IMG/VR virus record: IMGVR_UViG_3300028920_000064 | Span: 1-64,000 of that record | Length of the DNA stretch: 64,000 nucleotides | Reading direction: 5' to 3' (one strand) | DNA from: a virus | In this document: positions 27,001 through 33,679 of the stretch, in pieces | How positions within the stretch are numbered: position 1 is the first letter of the stretch | Layout of the letters: each line of letters starts with the position of its first letter | Translations under genes and position numbers: made by a program | Notes under the pieces: generated by a model | The model's database searches: none | Told to the model about the DNA's origin: nothing | The model's input: the letters and a program-made list of their open reading frames with translations, nothing else

Positions 27001-30000
27001 AGATGTCAATGATCTTGCTCAGTTCATCCCTGTATTCTTTGTTGTCATACGGGGGAACTTCCTCTGCTTTTCCCTCAACGATGAGTTCACGGAACTTATC
27101 AACTATGACCGCCTTCTTCGACTCTCCCCGGATAGACATGGGATCCTCCATGATGGCCACAGTTAGCTTATCGAACTGTGCCGGTGCCTCCCCGAACAGC
27201 CCCCCTAAATCTTTTACTCGCTGATCTCGGGGATCAGTCCATTCCTCCACCCTTACGATCTTGAGTTCTTTGGAGAGTTCAGGGATGTAAAATACTTTTC
27301 CTACTATATCGGAATATGGATCCTGTGCCGGTATCTCCGTCTGTCCCGCCGCCTCGCTGCCGGCTGTGGCCTTTGATTGATCAAGCGCATCGATCTCCCT
27401 GTTCAACGCTTCTATCTCTGCATCAAAAGGTTGTAATGCTTTCTTAATGTTTTCTTCAGTAGGCTCAAAGGTTTCATCGAACATCACCGGGGCATTGGGA
27501 TCGGCCTTGGTGTCACCAAACAATCCTTTGCGGTCAGTCAGTTCAGCATACTTTTTCTGTTTCTGCTTCTGAATGTCCTGGATCTTCTCACGTTTCTCAG
27601 TGATCTTATCCTCAATCTCCTTGGTTACCCTTTCCCTTTCCCTTCTGTTTTCTGCCGGACTTGCTCTTTCACCGACTCCACGATCAGGGCGTTCTTCGCC
27701 AAGCTCTGCTTCGACAGCTGCCCTGGCTGCTTCTTGTTCCTTGATTTCATCTTCAATGTTTTTAAGGTACTGGTCTTTTTCTGCTTCAGTCAATAGGCCC
27801 ATTTCAACAGCTGCATCCACGTTGTTAGGAGCCAGGTCACCATATTGCATGGTGAATTTTTCAAGATTTGCATCACCAATGGTGCTTAAAACCTTATTTA
27901 TAGGAACGCCTACCGGTGGGGTGTTCCTGGTTTGCCTAATGTTCAACACACCTTGGTTGTATGCCAAATCCAGGAAGTTCAATAACTTATTGGCGGCAAC
28001 AGTGTTCTTGCCGGCTTTGATGTTTTTGACAGCAGATTGTATCTGTCTTTTATCCAGCCAGACATCAGCCCCCTCAAGGTATTCGGGGTTATCCATTAAT
28101 TTGTTGACGAAATCAATGAACCCGGGATCCTCGTATTCTTCCAGTGTTTTCTGCGCATCGATCTCCTCCTGGGTTACCTTATCGGCTATCCTTCGTATGG
28201 GCTTACCCTCTTTATCCCGTACAGTCAGATCCCCTTTCTCAGTTTTAATGGTATAGCCAAGCTCATTTACTGCCCTTCCTATGTACTGATAAAGATCTGC
28301 CCTTTTCTGAGTGTAACTTTTGGGGAGATTGTTGTATTTCTCAACAAAGTCAATCACAGCATTATGCCTGTTCACTCTGATTTTCTCGTCATACTCAGCT
28401 TTTAAAGCCTCATCTTTTTCGGTTTGCTTTTCCTTCTCCTTCTTAACCTTTTCAGCAGCTTCCGGATAAAGCTCATTGAAGATTGCGCTTACCCTTTCAA
28501 GCATGGCTGCTCCTTGATACTTGTCTGTATCAATCCAGATCTCTTTCTCTGGAATATAATCTTTGGTTTGTGATGTTGCGCTGTCCTCAAAGGTGGGATC
28601 CACCATGCGCCTCATCTCCTCACCACTTACCATTATTGTCTTTACATCGTTTGGAAGGGATAGTGCTTGATATTCTTGCTTGGTTACCAGCTTTTCTATG
28701 TTCTCAGGCTGAACGCCCTCTGCCGGTTCCTCTTCTACTGGCGGTTCCTCTACGGGGGCCTCCTCCTCTATTGGAGTTGTGAGATCTTCGGTTAAAACAT
28801 TCTTGATATGCTCACGGATGGTGATATCGGGATCAATCTCTTCCTCCCTTGCCCGGGAAATATCATCCCACACATACAGCATTGCGTTGTCAAACTCTGT
28901 CTGAGTGAGATCCGGAGCAAGTTCTCTGATGGTTTTTTCAATATCCCCCTGGATCTGCGCTGCATAATCACCTACCTCTTTCTGCCAATCTTCAGCCAGG
29001 ATCTCTGCGGCTCGGTTCATGTTGCGAAGTTCCTGGTCTAGCTTCTTGCGCTCTTTCTTCTGTTCTAGTGTTAATCGGCCTTTGAACTCGGTATCCAGGC
29101 GTTTCTGAATAGCTTCACGATCCTTGGTGATCTCCTCCACTTTGGATGCAACTTCATCCTCTCTGGCCACGAAACGAGCATTCAGGTCCTTCAGCTTTTC
29201 ATTCAGAATTTCTTTTGGTTTCCCAAAAACTGTTTCAACCTCTTCCTCAACCACGGGTTCCTCTGTAGGTTCTTCGGGTGCCGGCTCTTCTTTTGCCTTC
29301 CGGATCTCCTTTGCTTTCTCAATGGCCCTTACCACATCGATGTCCATGTCGGGTAATGGAAGCCTTTCGGTGGGGTATTTCGCCAATTCTTCAGCAAGAT
29401 CTTCTATACTGGCAAAGTCCCGGCCACCATACCTGATCATCCCTTCCTCTTTCTTAGGAAGGGCTTTCCTTTCTTCCAATGCCTGCTCGGTTACGGCCAG
29501 AGCTTCTAGCACATCAGCCCTGATTATGGGGATATCCTCAACATTCTTGATAGTCCGTTTATCCCTGCCAAGTATTTGAATCACATTTTGAACATCCAGG
29601 TTCAAATCTTCATTTTTGATATCCCCTGTACGTCCTTCTTCATACATGGCATCAAGGGTCTGGATGATATTCTTTGCAACATCCTGCCTTTCCCTTAACT
29701 GGGCCTCATTCATAAATTGAGTATCGAAGGTCCATGGCTTTGTCTCATCCACCTCAACCTCTACCTTCGGTGCCGGTTCTTCTTCTACTGGGGGTTCCTC
29801 AGCAGGGGGCTCCTCTTCAACTGGCTCAGGCTCTACAGGAGGTTCTTCCGGAACGGGTTCAGGTTCAGGTTCAGGTTCAGGTTCGGGCTCAGGCTCTGGT
29901 TCAACAGGCTCTTCTACGGGTGGCTCGGGAGGTTCAACAGGCTCAAGGGGTTCTCCCTCTTTCTTTCGGGTTGCAATATCAACTCCCTTGATAGCCACAC

Positions 30001-31339
30001 CGCCGGCAGTAAAGTATGCACCACCAGCGAATCCTGCCCAAAATGAATCCCAGGCATTGTCCATGGGTTCAGCGTCGGGCCTTACGCCTGTGTGTTTATC
30101 AACAATATTTTCTCCGACAGCATTGATAAATTCCTCCGCACCCTCTTGAACAGGTGCTGTCCATAGACCTACCTTTCTGTAGGTTGCCATCATCCAGGAT
30201 CTCAATCCGGTTTCAAGCACCTCTTTTGTAGCATCTTTCCCGATAGTCTTTATAGATGCTTTTATCAGATTACCAAGACCCTGAGTGCTAAGTTCTGTCA
30301 GTGACTCAAGTGTGCCTGTCAAAGCCGCATTAAGTATGGCTGCCCCCTCCGGGGTTTCAGCCTCGATCAGCCTTTCATATTTTTCCCCTCCAACGTATAA
30401 CCCCAATGAAGCAAGTCCCGGTGCGCCACCGAATGCTGCAACTATTGTAAGTGGTAAACTTTCGGCACCTTCAAGAACAGCTGCGCCAACAGCTTCCTTT
30501 TTGTTCCCGTCATTCCATAGTTCAGTTATGGTTTTATCATACCGCTTACTGCGGTCCAGGAACATCTTTTCCCTTTCTTCCCAATTCTTGTAGTAGTTGG
30601 TGCGGGTATCAATAAGGTTCTTGACATCGTTGGATGCTTTTAATGTTTGCACCGGTCCTAGCGCACCAAACCCCATTTCCTCTACAATCTCTCCAACCTT
30701 ATCCGCTTTCCCCGGGTCTATGCCCAGTTTCTTCAGTTCCCACGTAAACACTTTCCCCGGGACGGTCAATAGCTTTTCCGCAAACTTGGAACCTTTCTTG
30801 GAATATTCTGGTAGCTTGGAAACCCCAGCCAGGATCCTCTCTCCCAAATCACCCATGAAAGATTCTTTGGCAGGCTGCCCTTCCTCTCCCGGTAAGGGTG
30901 CCAATAAGCCCTGTGGCTCTCCCTCTGGCATGAGCATCGTCATGGCATCTTTTGTGTCAAGATCCTCTGTAGACTTGGGAGGTTCGCCTTTAGGCCAATC
31001 CATAGGGGGCTTGGGGGCTTCTGGTATGTAATCCTCAAACGAAGGAATAGGGAAAGGATCTGCCGGCTGTACCGGAGGAGGAAACTTTTCTTGAAGATAT
31101 TTTGCCCTAGCTGATTCAATCTGTACCTGATCGGCTCCTTCCTCTGCTTCAATAGGGGCCAGGTATTTATCAAAATACTTGTTAAGCCTATCTTCCTTTT
31201 CCTCATCAGAAGCCTGCTGGTATGTCGGATCGTTAAGCATCATGTTCTCATAGAACTTGGCTCTTTCACGTTTCGACAAACCCCTGTCCTGTGTGGTGGG
31301 GTTATAATCAGGCTTCTTTACAGTTTCTTTCTTTCCCAT
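18035..31339 (-). CDS. Giant polyvalent protein: adenine methylase + Strawberry-notch helicase + HExxH + LPD38-like
   Basis: A 4434-residue protein. Order of recognisable parts: an N-terminal helical and Gly-rich region (1-470) with hydrophobic stretches like those of internal virion proteins; an EP-repeat linker (about 479-495); acidic and coiled linkers to about 1600; an N6-adenine methylase with DPSAGNGALL (~1746) and catalytic NPPF (~1808); a disordered linker (~1940-2070); a Strawberry-notch type superfamily 2 helicase with Walker A GHQTGAGKGR (~2163), DESH box (~2303), the EVVEITGR segment (~2616) and LFGRVYRADQ (~2700); an HEIGH zinc-peptidase-like motif (~3359) with a later EGMAEF; and a C-terminal LPD38-like region (~4038-4300). 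Methylase plus Strawberry-notch helicase is the architecture of P1 DarB, an injected antirestriction protein. It lies directly after two internal-type virion genes and before lysis, so it is probably packaged and ejected with the DNA. Domain calls are from motifs; the ejection role is inference. Confidence 0.85.
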   Translation of the reverse strand: MGKKETVKKPDYNPTTQDRGLSKRERAKFYENMMLNDPTYQQASDEEKEDRLNKYFDKYLAPIEAEEGADQVQIESARAKYLQEKFPPPVQPADPFPIPSFEDYIPEAPKPPMDWPKGEPPKSTEDLDTKDAMTMLMPEGEPQGLLAPLPGEEGQPAKESFMGDLGERILAGVSKLPEYSKKGSKFAEKLLTVPGKVFTWELKKLGIDPGKADKVGEIVEEMGFGALGPVQTLKASNDVKNLIDTRTNYYKNWEEREKMFLDRSKRYDKTITELWNDGNKKEAVGAAVLEGAESLPLTIVAAFGGAPGLASLGLYVGGEKYERLIEAETPEGAAILNAALTGTLESLTELSTQGLGNLIKASIKTIGKDATKEVLETGLRSWMMATYRKVGLWTAPVQEGAEEFINAVGENIVDKHTGVRPDAEPMDNAWDSFWAGFAGGAYFTAGGVAIKGVDIATRKKEGEPLEPVEPPEPPVEEPVEPEPEPEPEPEPEPEPVPEEPPVEPEPVEEEPPAEEPPVEEEPAPKVEVEVDETKPWTFDTQFMNEAQLRERQDVAKNIIQTLDAMYEEGRTGDIKNEDLNLDVQNVIQILGRDKRTIKNVEDIPIIRADVLEALAVTEQALEERKALPKKEEGMIRYGGRDFASIEDLAEELAKYPTERLPLPDMDIDVVRAIEKAKEIRKAKEEPAPEEPTEEPVVEEEVETVFGKPKEILNEKLKDLNARFVAREDEVASKVEEITKDREAIQKRLDTEFKGRLTLEQKKERKKLDQELRNMNRAAEILAEDWQKEVGDYAAQIQGDIEKTIRELAPDLTQTEFDNAMLYVWDDISRAREEEIDPDITIREHIKNVLTEDLTTPIEEEAPVEEPPVEEEPAEGVQPENIEKLVTKQEYQALSLPNDVKTIMVSGEEMRRMVDPTFEDSATSQTKDYIPEKEIWIDTDKYQGAAMLERVSAIFNELYPEAAEKVKKEKEKQTEKDEALKAEYDEKIRVNRHNAVIDFVEKYNNLPKSYTQKRADLYQYIGRAVNELGYTIKTEKGDLTVRDKEGKPIRRIADKVTQEEIDAQKTLEEYEDPGFIDFVNKLMDNPEYLEGADVWLDKRQIQSAVKNIKAGKNTVAANKLLNFLDLAYNQGVLNIRQTRNTPPVGVPINKVLSTIGDANLEKFTMQYGDLAPNNVDAAVEMGLLTEAEKDQYLKNIEDEIKEQEAARAAVEAELGEERPDRGVGERASPAENRRERERVTKEIEDKITEKREKIQDIQKQKQKKYAELTDRKGLFGDTKADPNAPVMFDETFEPTEENIKKALQPFDAEIEALNREIDALDQSKATAGSEAAGQTEIPAQDPYSDIVGKVFYIPELSKELKIVRVEEWTDPRDQRVKDLGGLFGEAPAQFDKLTVAIMEDPMSIRGESKKAVIVDKFRELIVEGKAEEVPPYDNKEYRDELSKIIDIYKSIGQMDQAERLEKQMYRQPRSYFQAEVDWKEDIANKQKAAEYERRKNDILSGKVMFTPIPVETDWTQETVLELLESYVKRGEPLTPFILQHAKKEDLDRLVRLTNDHHKILAQLGFTNNGISEIRYLHDRFYPTSPIMAMYGIGSHARSLAKGYKFASKEKLAKSVKYFSEILDETEEKHNLVRQRAFTWEVKNRIWNGEPIADFRELTAIAKKWGVTNKTNIRERAEVAMVEVARTIAMDETLTSDEKFSRIQELYTTFPTLSYRTNEIKEKQQYSTPVPLAFLMGEYTNAKDVDNVMDPSAGNGALLITANRKGVRANEIDKGRWQNLIEQGYRVFNVDSTRGIQDQLDVRTVDAVHINPPFGGRTEDFEGYWLHGEYLPVAHALKSLSDTGKAAIITGGHVKFKPNDQMLGKDLAFFNWLNKNYYVEDVIQIPGDLYKTMGASYPVKLILVNGRKTEKKGAAPLYNKSFDPVTDWIDVRDRINILKTKANERNSLQREVDAERGSDSLVGGRETDPNPTTERPGSDQTVSEETGIPPEQGAAGDEAFINPRFTRPDPGAGRTRASRTDNAKSTIPKSFGGTDQTGRRGEIRRFGEVRPTRSALDLPTNNIGKPDESSKRELGIEDISSDDVTPYTPLSRMGSGKFVIPASIAAEVQDALKQLSDEIGDIDEYVRAKLKYNSMDDMKATGNFAEQIDGIGQAIYNIEGNNAMIIGHQTGAGKGRIAASVVRYAVENGKLPVFITKGADLFTDIYRDLVNIGSPNYKPFIMNKQFSSSGQKVKVFDKEGEAKWEADFKELRRIVGTPDKPGSRKLPSDVKMVMTSYSQFTTEGRDDAKRDFLRQLTRDHDVVFIMDESHEASGQSNTGEFFKEWILNTNGGIFLSATYAKRPDNMPLYAMKTVLQEANMSLEELVDGIIAGGPALQEIITHQLAESGQFSKIGFRMDAEMNYIVIGDTDPSQKSYNPELGKQMVQRFDNVTSVLREIIKFQRDYINPVLQEMNEQVKREGRQVGERAGTSQAGISNQPYFSRIWNVIDQLLLSVKVREAIPMIVEDLKAGRKPVIALKSTMESIFLDMFNNDELKKGETIDLDFSYVLKRGMDTVMKYTEKDEQGNDLKKMLEPEDLTPTGRDRYYTMMENIQRMSTGIPISPIDVLKKGITDAGFEVVEITGRGSMFEMNADETKGTWVTNDRGDKIKAVARFNNNPGVAAIVNKAGSTGISMHSSPDFDDVSQRTMWTLQNDFDINVVVQLFGRVYRADQLNKPIYNIATSTLPAELRNFMMNAKKLKSLDANTSGNQKQSKSLADVVDFLNKYGDNVVYEYLKDNPQINQLIGDPLNIGGKDPNKQDAAHRVSGRIQILPSELQEEFKNEVEERYLQEIDYLNSTGTNDLMVTNESLDAEFVESEVSIDGEGGYSYFGDDTVLNKSDVNVTRKPFTREQLMEKLDEVPDNHVEEMRAAMDKGIDEQLAKQIAKVTESSNEARTLQKKKIEEKSGLTPEEKSREYELKKNEIDQREADRIDTLRSVALLHKSKFKSYFDFFYPGRGLEIPFTEDDQLDMVRMNKGVFIGYDVNMKKDNPWVPSNVLLKFATTDSRRMFRIPVSKSVHLDAIRGNSYHLGTRESQEILDTWDDIKKKRTREKRYIVTGNILQGMTKFKKGRLIKFSMADGSLERGILMPENWINDTENTARIPIKKAASIIKALAPYDMVEDMSKDVLIKKLTYSSPQLYELRVPASTKRGSKYYANEVIKSIVDYGLFEQKNDRMVAKFNEDALQPLLNVLDERFKLTIESSSKQVQRAMDQTDASNTMDEYGAPPRTGAVDRGGLSNPHNEPIGMIYRTTKGRVAPDPITPEKGKSPKKLWEIQDDVSNAIGKKIQYTRRPSTRRAAGAYDPTTGKMGIKRFGDEDTAAHEIGHYLDDKYGLLGPKAYPIYSELKSELRDLWEFGSKPPRGHKNPERYKMAEGMAEFTRAWLVNPNEAEKRFPTTYKWFSSQLMPEKKVWDGLVQFGKDIRTLYGSSAGDQLLANVRLDPTEGRQKTEWNRENEQGQFKVTIFDKMGRRIWYFLDPLVEAFKYAAKQKGIKDIHDPNQLSPLRNFEIMARNHLGIDVKLENLMKRGVMDLDGTPIYDSKTGRPLIFDSMYEAIPGHSDAEYEANVVEAMKYGIAQRAVELPKKYQARLIRFDLENTEDRLPPLKLLAQHPHIIEMWQGKINDILTRIDEGKLDPEKVWIDPKGEEGRYDFTNIVITGAAQSGQRDYDIAVETLKEFEEVKANNPELFEGITEFWRIYREISKQWSNYAYQAGLISEYTKDLIQNENLDYVGMNRLQAIEPADMVAGKDLEFEENRRPSGKGLLPRDVVFPFKGSDRPIDNPVSNLIRSWINVIDVGDMNYTVQTFADVFERDWVGRDMYEGEVVKQGEIAWVSKKAEPNSIAFYQNGEKRFLVFGDKYLYNNWKDLISSEDGLAMKIISFAPQLLRKAITRSVRFVNRNMIRDLLQWSVIGTAKRYSRPWHLLPNKDADNGFERYGGGQFGFVPRKQIVGINARKESKLPHHQYMLQAKKRGRPGTTYTLVGKGFQFARKQLNMSERPTRRLQYMSAYQEGIKKYGLSHVEASARAAFIARDLMDFAAAGTVVRELNKFMIFTSAAVRGVEKIVRVAKKSPGRFLGHLALFSIMPSIMNSMLIAWAPWISDDEKEEYLTHPNYLRDGFYRLPNPFGRGWIIVPKPFELGRIGSIAQRGMDRVILKDKDAFGDGFWWSAIQNLNPYSVSGVTSGFSGFINWATNYDLYRQKHIIPPEERDVAIVSRETQNASKFSRMIQEGSDYVTWRSEDNPFIDARMLDAFLFSQFSTYAEYPIGAFEYAPIMGEPNRRVALQLDDTGLYKDPQIYGSVDVQYLINLYKRYPHLRYEGHYAAFRNVLNGYFDQNVQADNALKDQQGAIVLQVAADLRKALEESIDPETGRPRDFNKEAAELKAIERAQRGQ
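29856..29903. repeat. Hexameric repeat coding for Glu-Pro linker
   Basis: Eight consecutive GGTTCA-like hexamers on the plus strand (the first four identical, the others with one or two changes), which encode alternating Glu-Pro on the minus strand within the giant protein. EP repeats form stiff, extended linkers. The array could expand or contract by slippage. Confidence 0.85.
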
Positions 31340-31350
31340 TGATCTAAATG

Positions 31351-32979
31351 TTAGGGAGTTTGATTCAGCACACCATACATCTCTGCCATATATTTCTTGA
31401 TCTCCTGGAGGTCGTATTCTTCAGCGCCCATCTTTGCAAGATAGGCGTTGTTCACACTGGCCCAGGGAGTGATAATCGTTTTTCCATGCTTGGATACATA
31501 ATCGCTCCATGATACAGTTCCCATGGACTTCTCTTCCTGCGCTGCGCCATATACCGATTTTGTAAGCAGATATGGTTCGTAGGTCAGGGGGATCCCCTGG
31601 TTAATCATTGCTTTCAGAACCTGTGTGGGTATCGGCTTGCCTGGGCGTACAGTGTATTTCTTCGTTGATCGGTTGCCCTCTTTGTCAACATGCTCATACT
31701 CCATGGGTAGATTATCCGATCCATTGTATGTGGGCATGAAGGATATTGATGCCGCCTTGTGGGATCCTATCTTAGTCCTGTCTGGCTCGGCTCCTGTGCT
31801 GGTATCAATTGCATCTGCCGGGGTGATGGAGTCAAACACCTCATCGATGCCTGAAAGAGGTATGTTATATGCTTCGTATTCCATCTCATCAGCCTGTTGC
31901 ATCTCAGGCGTTTCCTCCTTCTTCTTCCCTCTCCAATTGGTTTTATAGGTAGCCGGGGTGATGGTCTGTGACTTCATCACGATGGGCTGATTGGCTGCTG
32001 CCAGGTCAATGCTACCATCATCTGTTCGTGGTATACCACCTCTGAGACCGGTGGGCTCGCCCTGATCATCCTTCGGCAGCCTTGATGTTTTCTTGGTAGT
32101 GGTAGTTCCGTGTAATCCGGAGAACTTATTGGCAAACCATTCTTTCGGGTCCATGACAATACCGTCAGCATTTCGTTTGTCGGGGGCTACCTCATACATG
32201 GAATCGATGGCGTTCTTCATGTTCGGCTCTGCCATTTCGTAGCCAATGCGGTATGCTTCGTGAACTTTCTTGGGATCAGCCCCGGTGATCTGTGTGGTAG
32301 TCATTGTGTTTGTGATAGGATCAACCTTGATTTCATGGCTCATCACATCCGAACCTTCTACCATGGATCCTACTTTCTTCGCATAACCAATGATGTCCTG
32401 TGGCTCGGGTTTGTAAACAACAAGGGTTCCTGCATTGTCCACAAATGGTTGGGCAAATTCTGTGACATCCTCTGCCTCATTCATTCTTTGAACATTCTGG
32501 TTGGTGAGTTCCCAGTCGATCTTATCCCTATTGGCTCCCCGCATCACTGCCAGGTCCTTTTTGTATTGCTCTGCGTAATGGTTGTGAATAGGTATATCCG
32601 TAGCCATCTTGTTCTCAAGTTCGGATAGCTTGGCCGTGACGTTCTCTCCTTCAGGTGTCTTTGCCATCTTTGCCAATCCCCCTGCTGCCTGTTGCTGCTT
32701 AAACAGGGCACCCATCTGAACCAGGTCTTTATTGTACTTGCTTGCTATTTTTTTATTAATACCCTCTACGGTGGGCATCGATTTGATGTATTGCTCATAA
32801 TTTCTCTGGTCCAGCTCCTTATTCATCATTCTTTCCTGCCTGGACTTTTCCCAGCCGGCACGAATGGTGGCAATGGGATCGTAGGAACTCTTTCCAAGAT
32901 CCGGTACACCTATTCCCAATGGATCGGCCCCTTCTGGTATGTTGAAATTAACATCGCTATAACTTGTTCCCTTTGCCAT
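31351..32979 (-). CDS. Putative internal virion protein
   Basis: A 542-residue soluble protein between the giant polyvalent protein (11 bases away) and the Gly/Gln-rich 221-residue protein. It is mostly helical to about 170, then mixed, with Thr-rich and polar stretches. No catalytic motif is visible. Its place after the tail protein and beside two likely ejected proteins suggests a cargo or internal virion protein, as in podoviruses. I recognise no named family. Confidence 0.6.
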   Translation of the reverse strand: MAKGTSYSDVNFNIPEGADPLGIGVPDLGKSSYDPIATIRAGWEKSRQERMMNKELDQRNYEQYIKSMPTVEGINKKIASKYNKDLVQMGALFKQQQAAGGLAKMAKTPEGENVTAKLSELENKMATDIPIHNHYAEQYKKDLAVMRGANRDKIDWELTNQNVQRMNEAEDVTEFAQPFVDNAGTLVVYKPEPQDIIGYAKKVGSMVEGSDVMSHEIKVDPITNTMTTTQITGADPKKVHEAYRIGYEMAEPNMKNAIDSMYEVAPDKRNADGIVMDPKEWFANKFSGLHGTTTTKKTSRLPKDDQGEPTGLRGGIPRTDDGSIDLAAANQPIVMKSQTITPATYKTNWRGKKKEETPEMQQADEMEYEAYNIPLSGIDEVFDSITPADAIDTSTGAEPDRTKIGSHKAASISFMPTYNGSDNLPMEYEHVDKEGNRSTKKYTVRPGKPIPTQVLKAMINQGIPLTYEPYLLTKSVYGAAQEEKSMGTVSWSDYVSKHGKTIITPWASVNNAYLAKMGAEEYDLQEIKKYMAEMYGVLNQTP

Positions 32980-32997
32980 GAGTGTTGATTTTTTACA

Positions 32998-33663
32998 TTA
33001 AGACATTATTCCACCTGCAATATCCATTATTTTACCAAAGGTCCCGCCAGTGAAAACATTGCCAAGCTGTTGGGCGGTTGCGTCAAGTGCGCCACCCATG
33101 CCTTGAAATGATTCAGCCCATGACCCCATCTTGGTTTTTAAACCTTCCCACTCTCCCTGCCGGCCCTGCTGTTCAAGCATTGCTGCTTTCTGCTGCGCCA
33201 TAAGGTAAGGGTCAGCCTCGTTCCAATTCCATGCTTGCTGCTGCCATTGACCAAGCCCCTCTAAGGCCCCCAGGTACTGATCCTCTGCTTGGTTCCTGAA
33301 CTGTGCATTTGTCACACCCAGGTTTGCAGTAGTATCCATTTGGTTTGCATAGAGATCTGCAATACCTCCGAAAGCCTCAGCACCGGTACCCATCTCTTTC
33401 ATGGCTTCTACCCCTCCGGCAGTGGCTTTTTGAATTTGGTTTTGCATTGTAGTTAGACCGGGCATATTTTGAAACCTTTTACCACTGGCCAGCTCCATCA
33501 TCATCTGTATGGCTTGCGGTGTTTGCATCTCCGGGCGCTGGAAAGACTGCGACAAGGATCTTGCCTCGTCAATCATGCCCTGCCCCAACTGCATTTGTTT
33601 CTTGCCCAAACGGGAACCCTGGATCCCGGCACCGATGTTTCCTAAGAATGAGAATATACCCAT
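32998..33663 (-). CDS. Putative ejection protein, Gly/Ala/Gln-rich
   Basis: A 221-residue protein that begins MGIFSFLGNIGAGIQGSRLG and ends GGTFGKIMDIAGGIMS. Gly-rich hydrophobic ends with a helical Gln/Met/Ala-rich middle are typical of small podoviral internal core or ejection proteins that insert in membranes (T7 gp14 and P22 gp7 type). The assignment is by composition and position only. It lies 17 bases after the 1248-residue tail protein. Confidence 0.6.
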   Translation of the reverse strand: MGIFSFLGNIGAGIQGSRLGKKQMQLGQGMIDEARSLSQSFQRPEMQTPQAIQMMMELASGKRFQNMPGLTTMQNQIQKATAGGVEAMKEMGTGAEAFGGIADLYANQMDTTANLGVTNAQFRNQAEDQYLGALEGLGQWQQQAWNWNEADPYLMAQQKAAMLEQQGRQGEWEGLKTKMGSWAESFQGMGGALDATAQQLGNVFTGGTFGKIMDIAGGIMS

Positions 33664-33679
33664 GATATCATAATTTTAA

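Noticed and set aside
27573-28256. 227-residue plus-strand reading opposite the giant gene
   Set aside because: It is Ser/Leu-rich and antisense to a charged coiled region of the giant protein, as expected for a shadow frame; no domain and no operon context.
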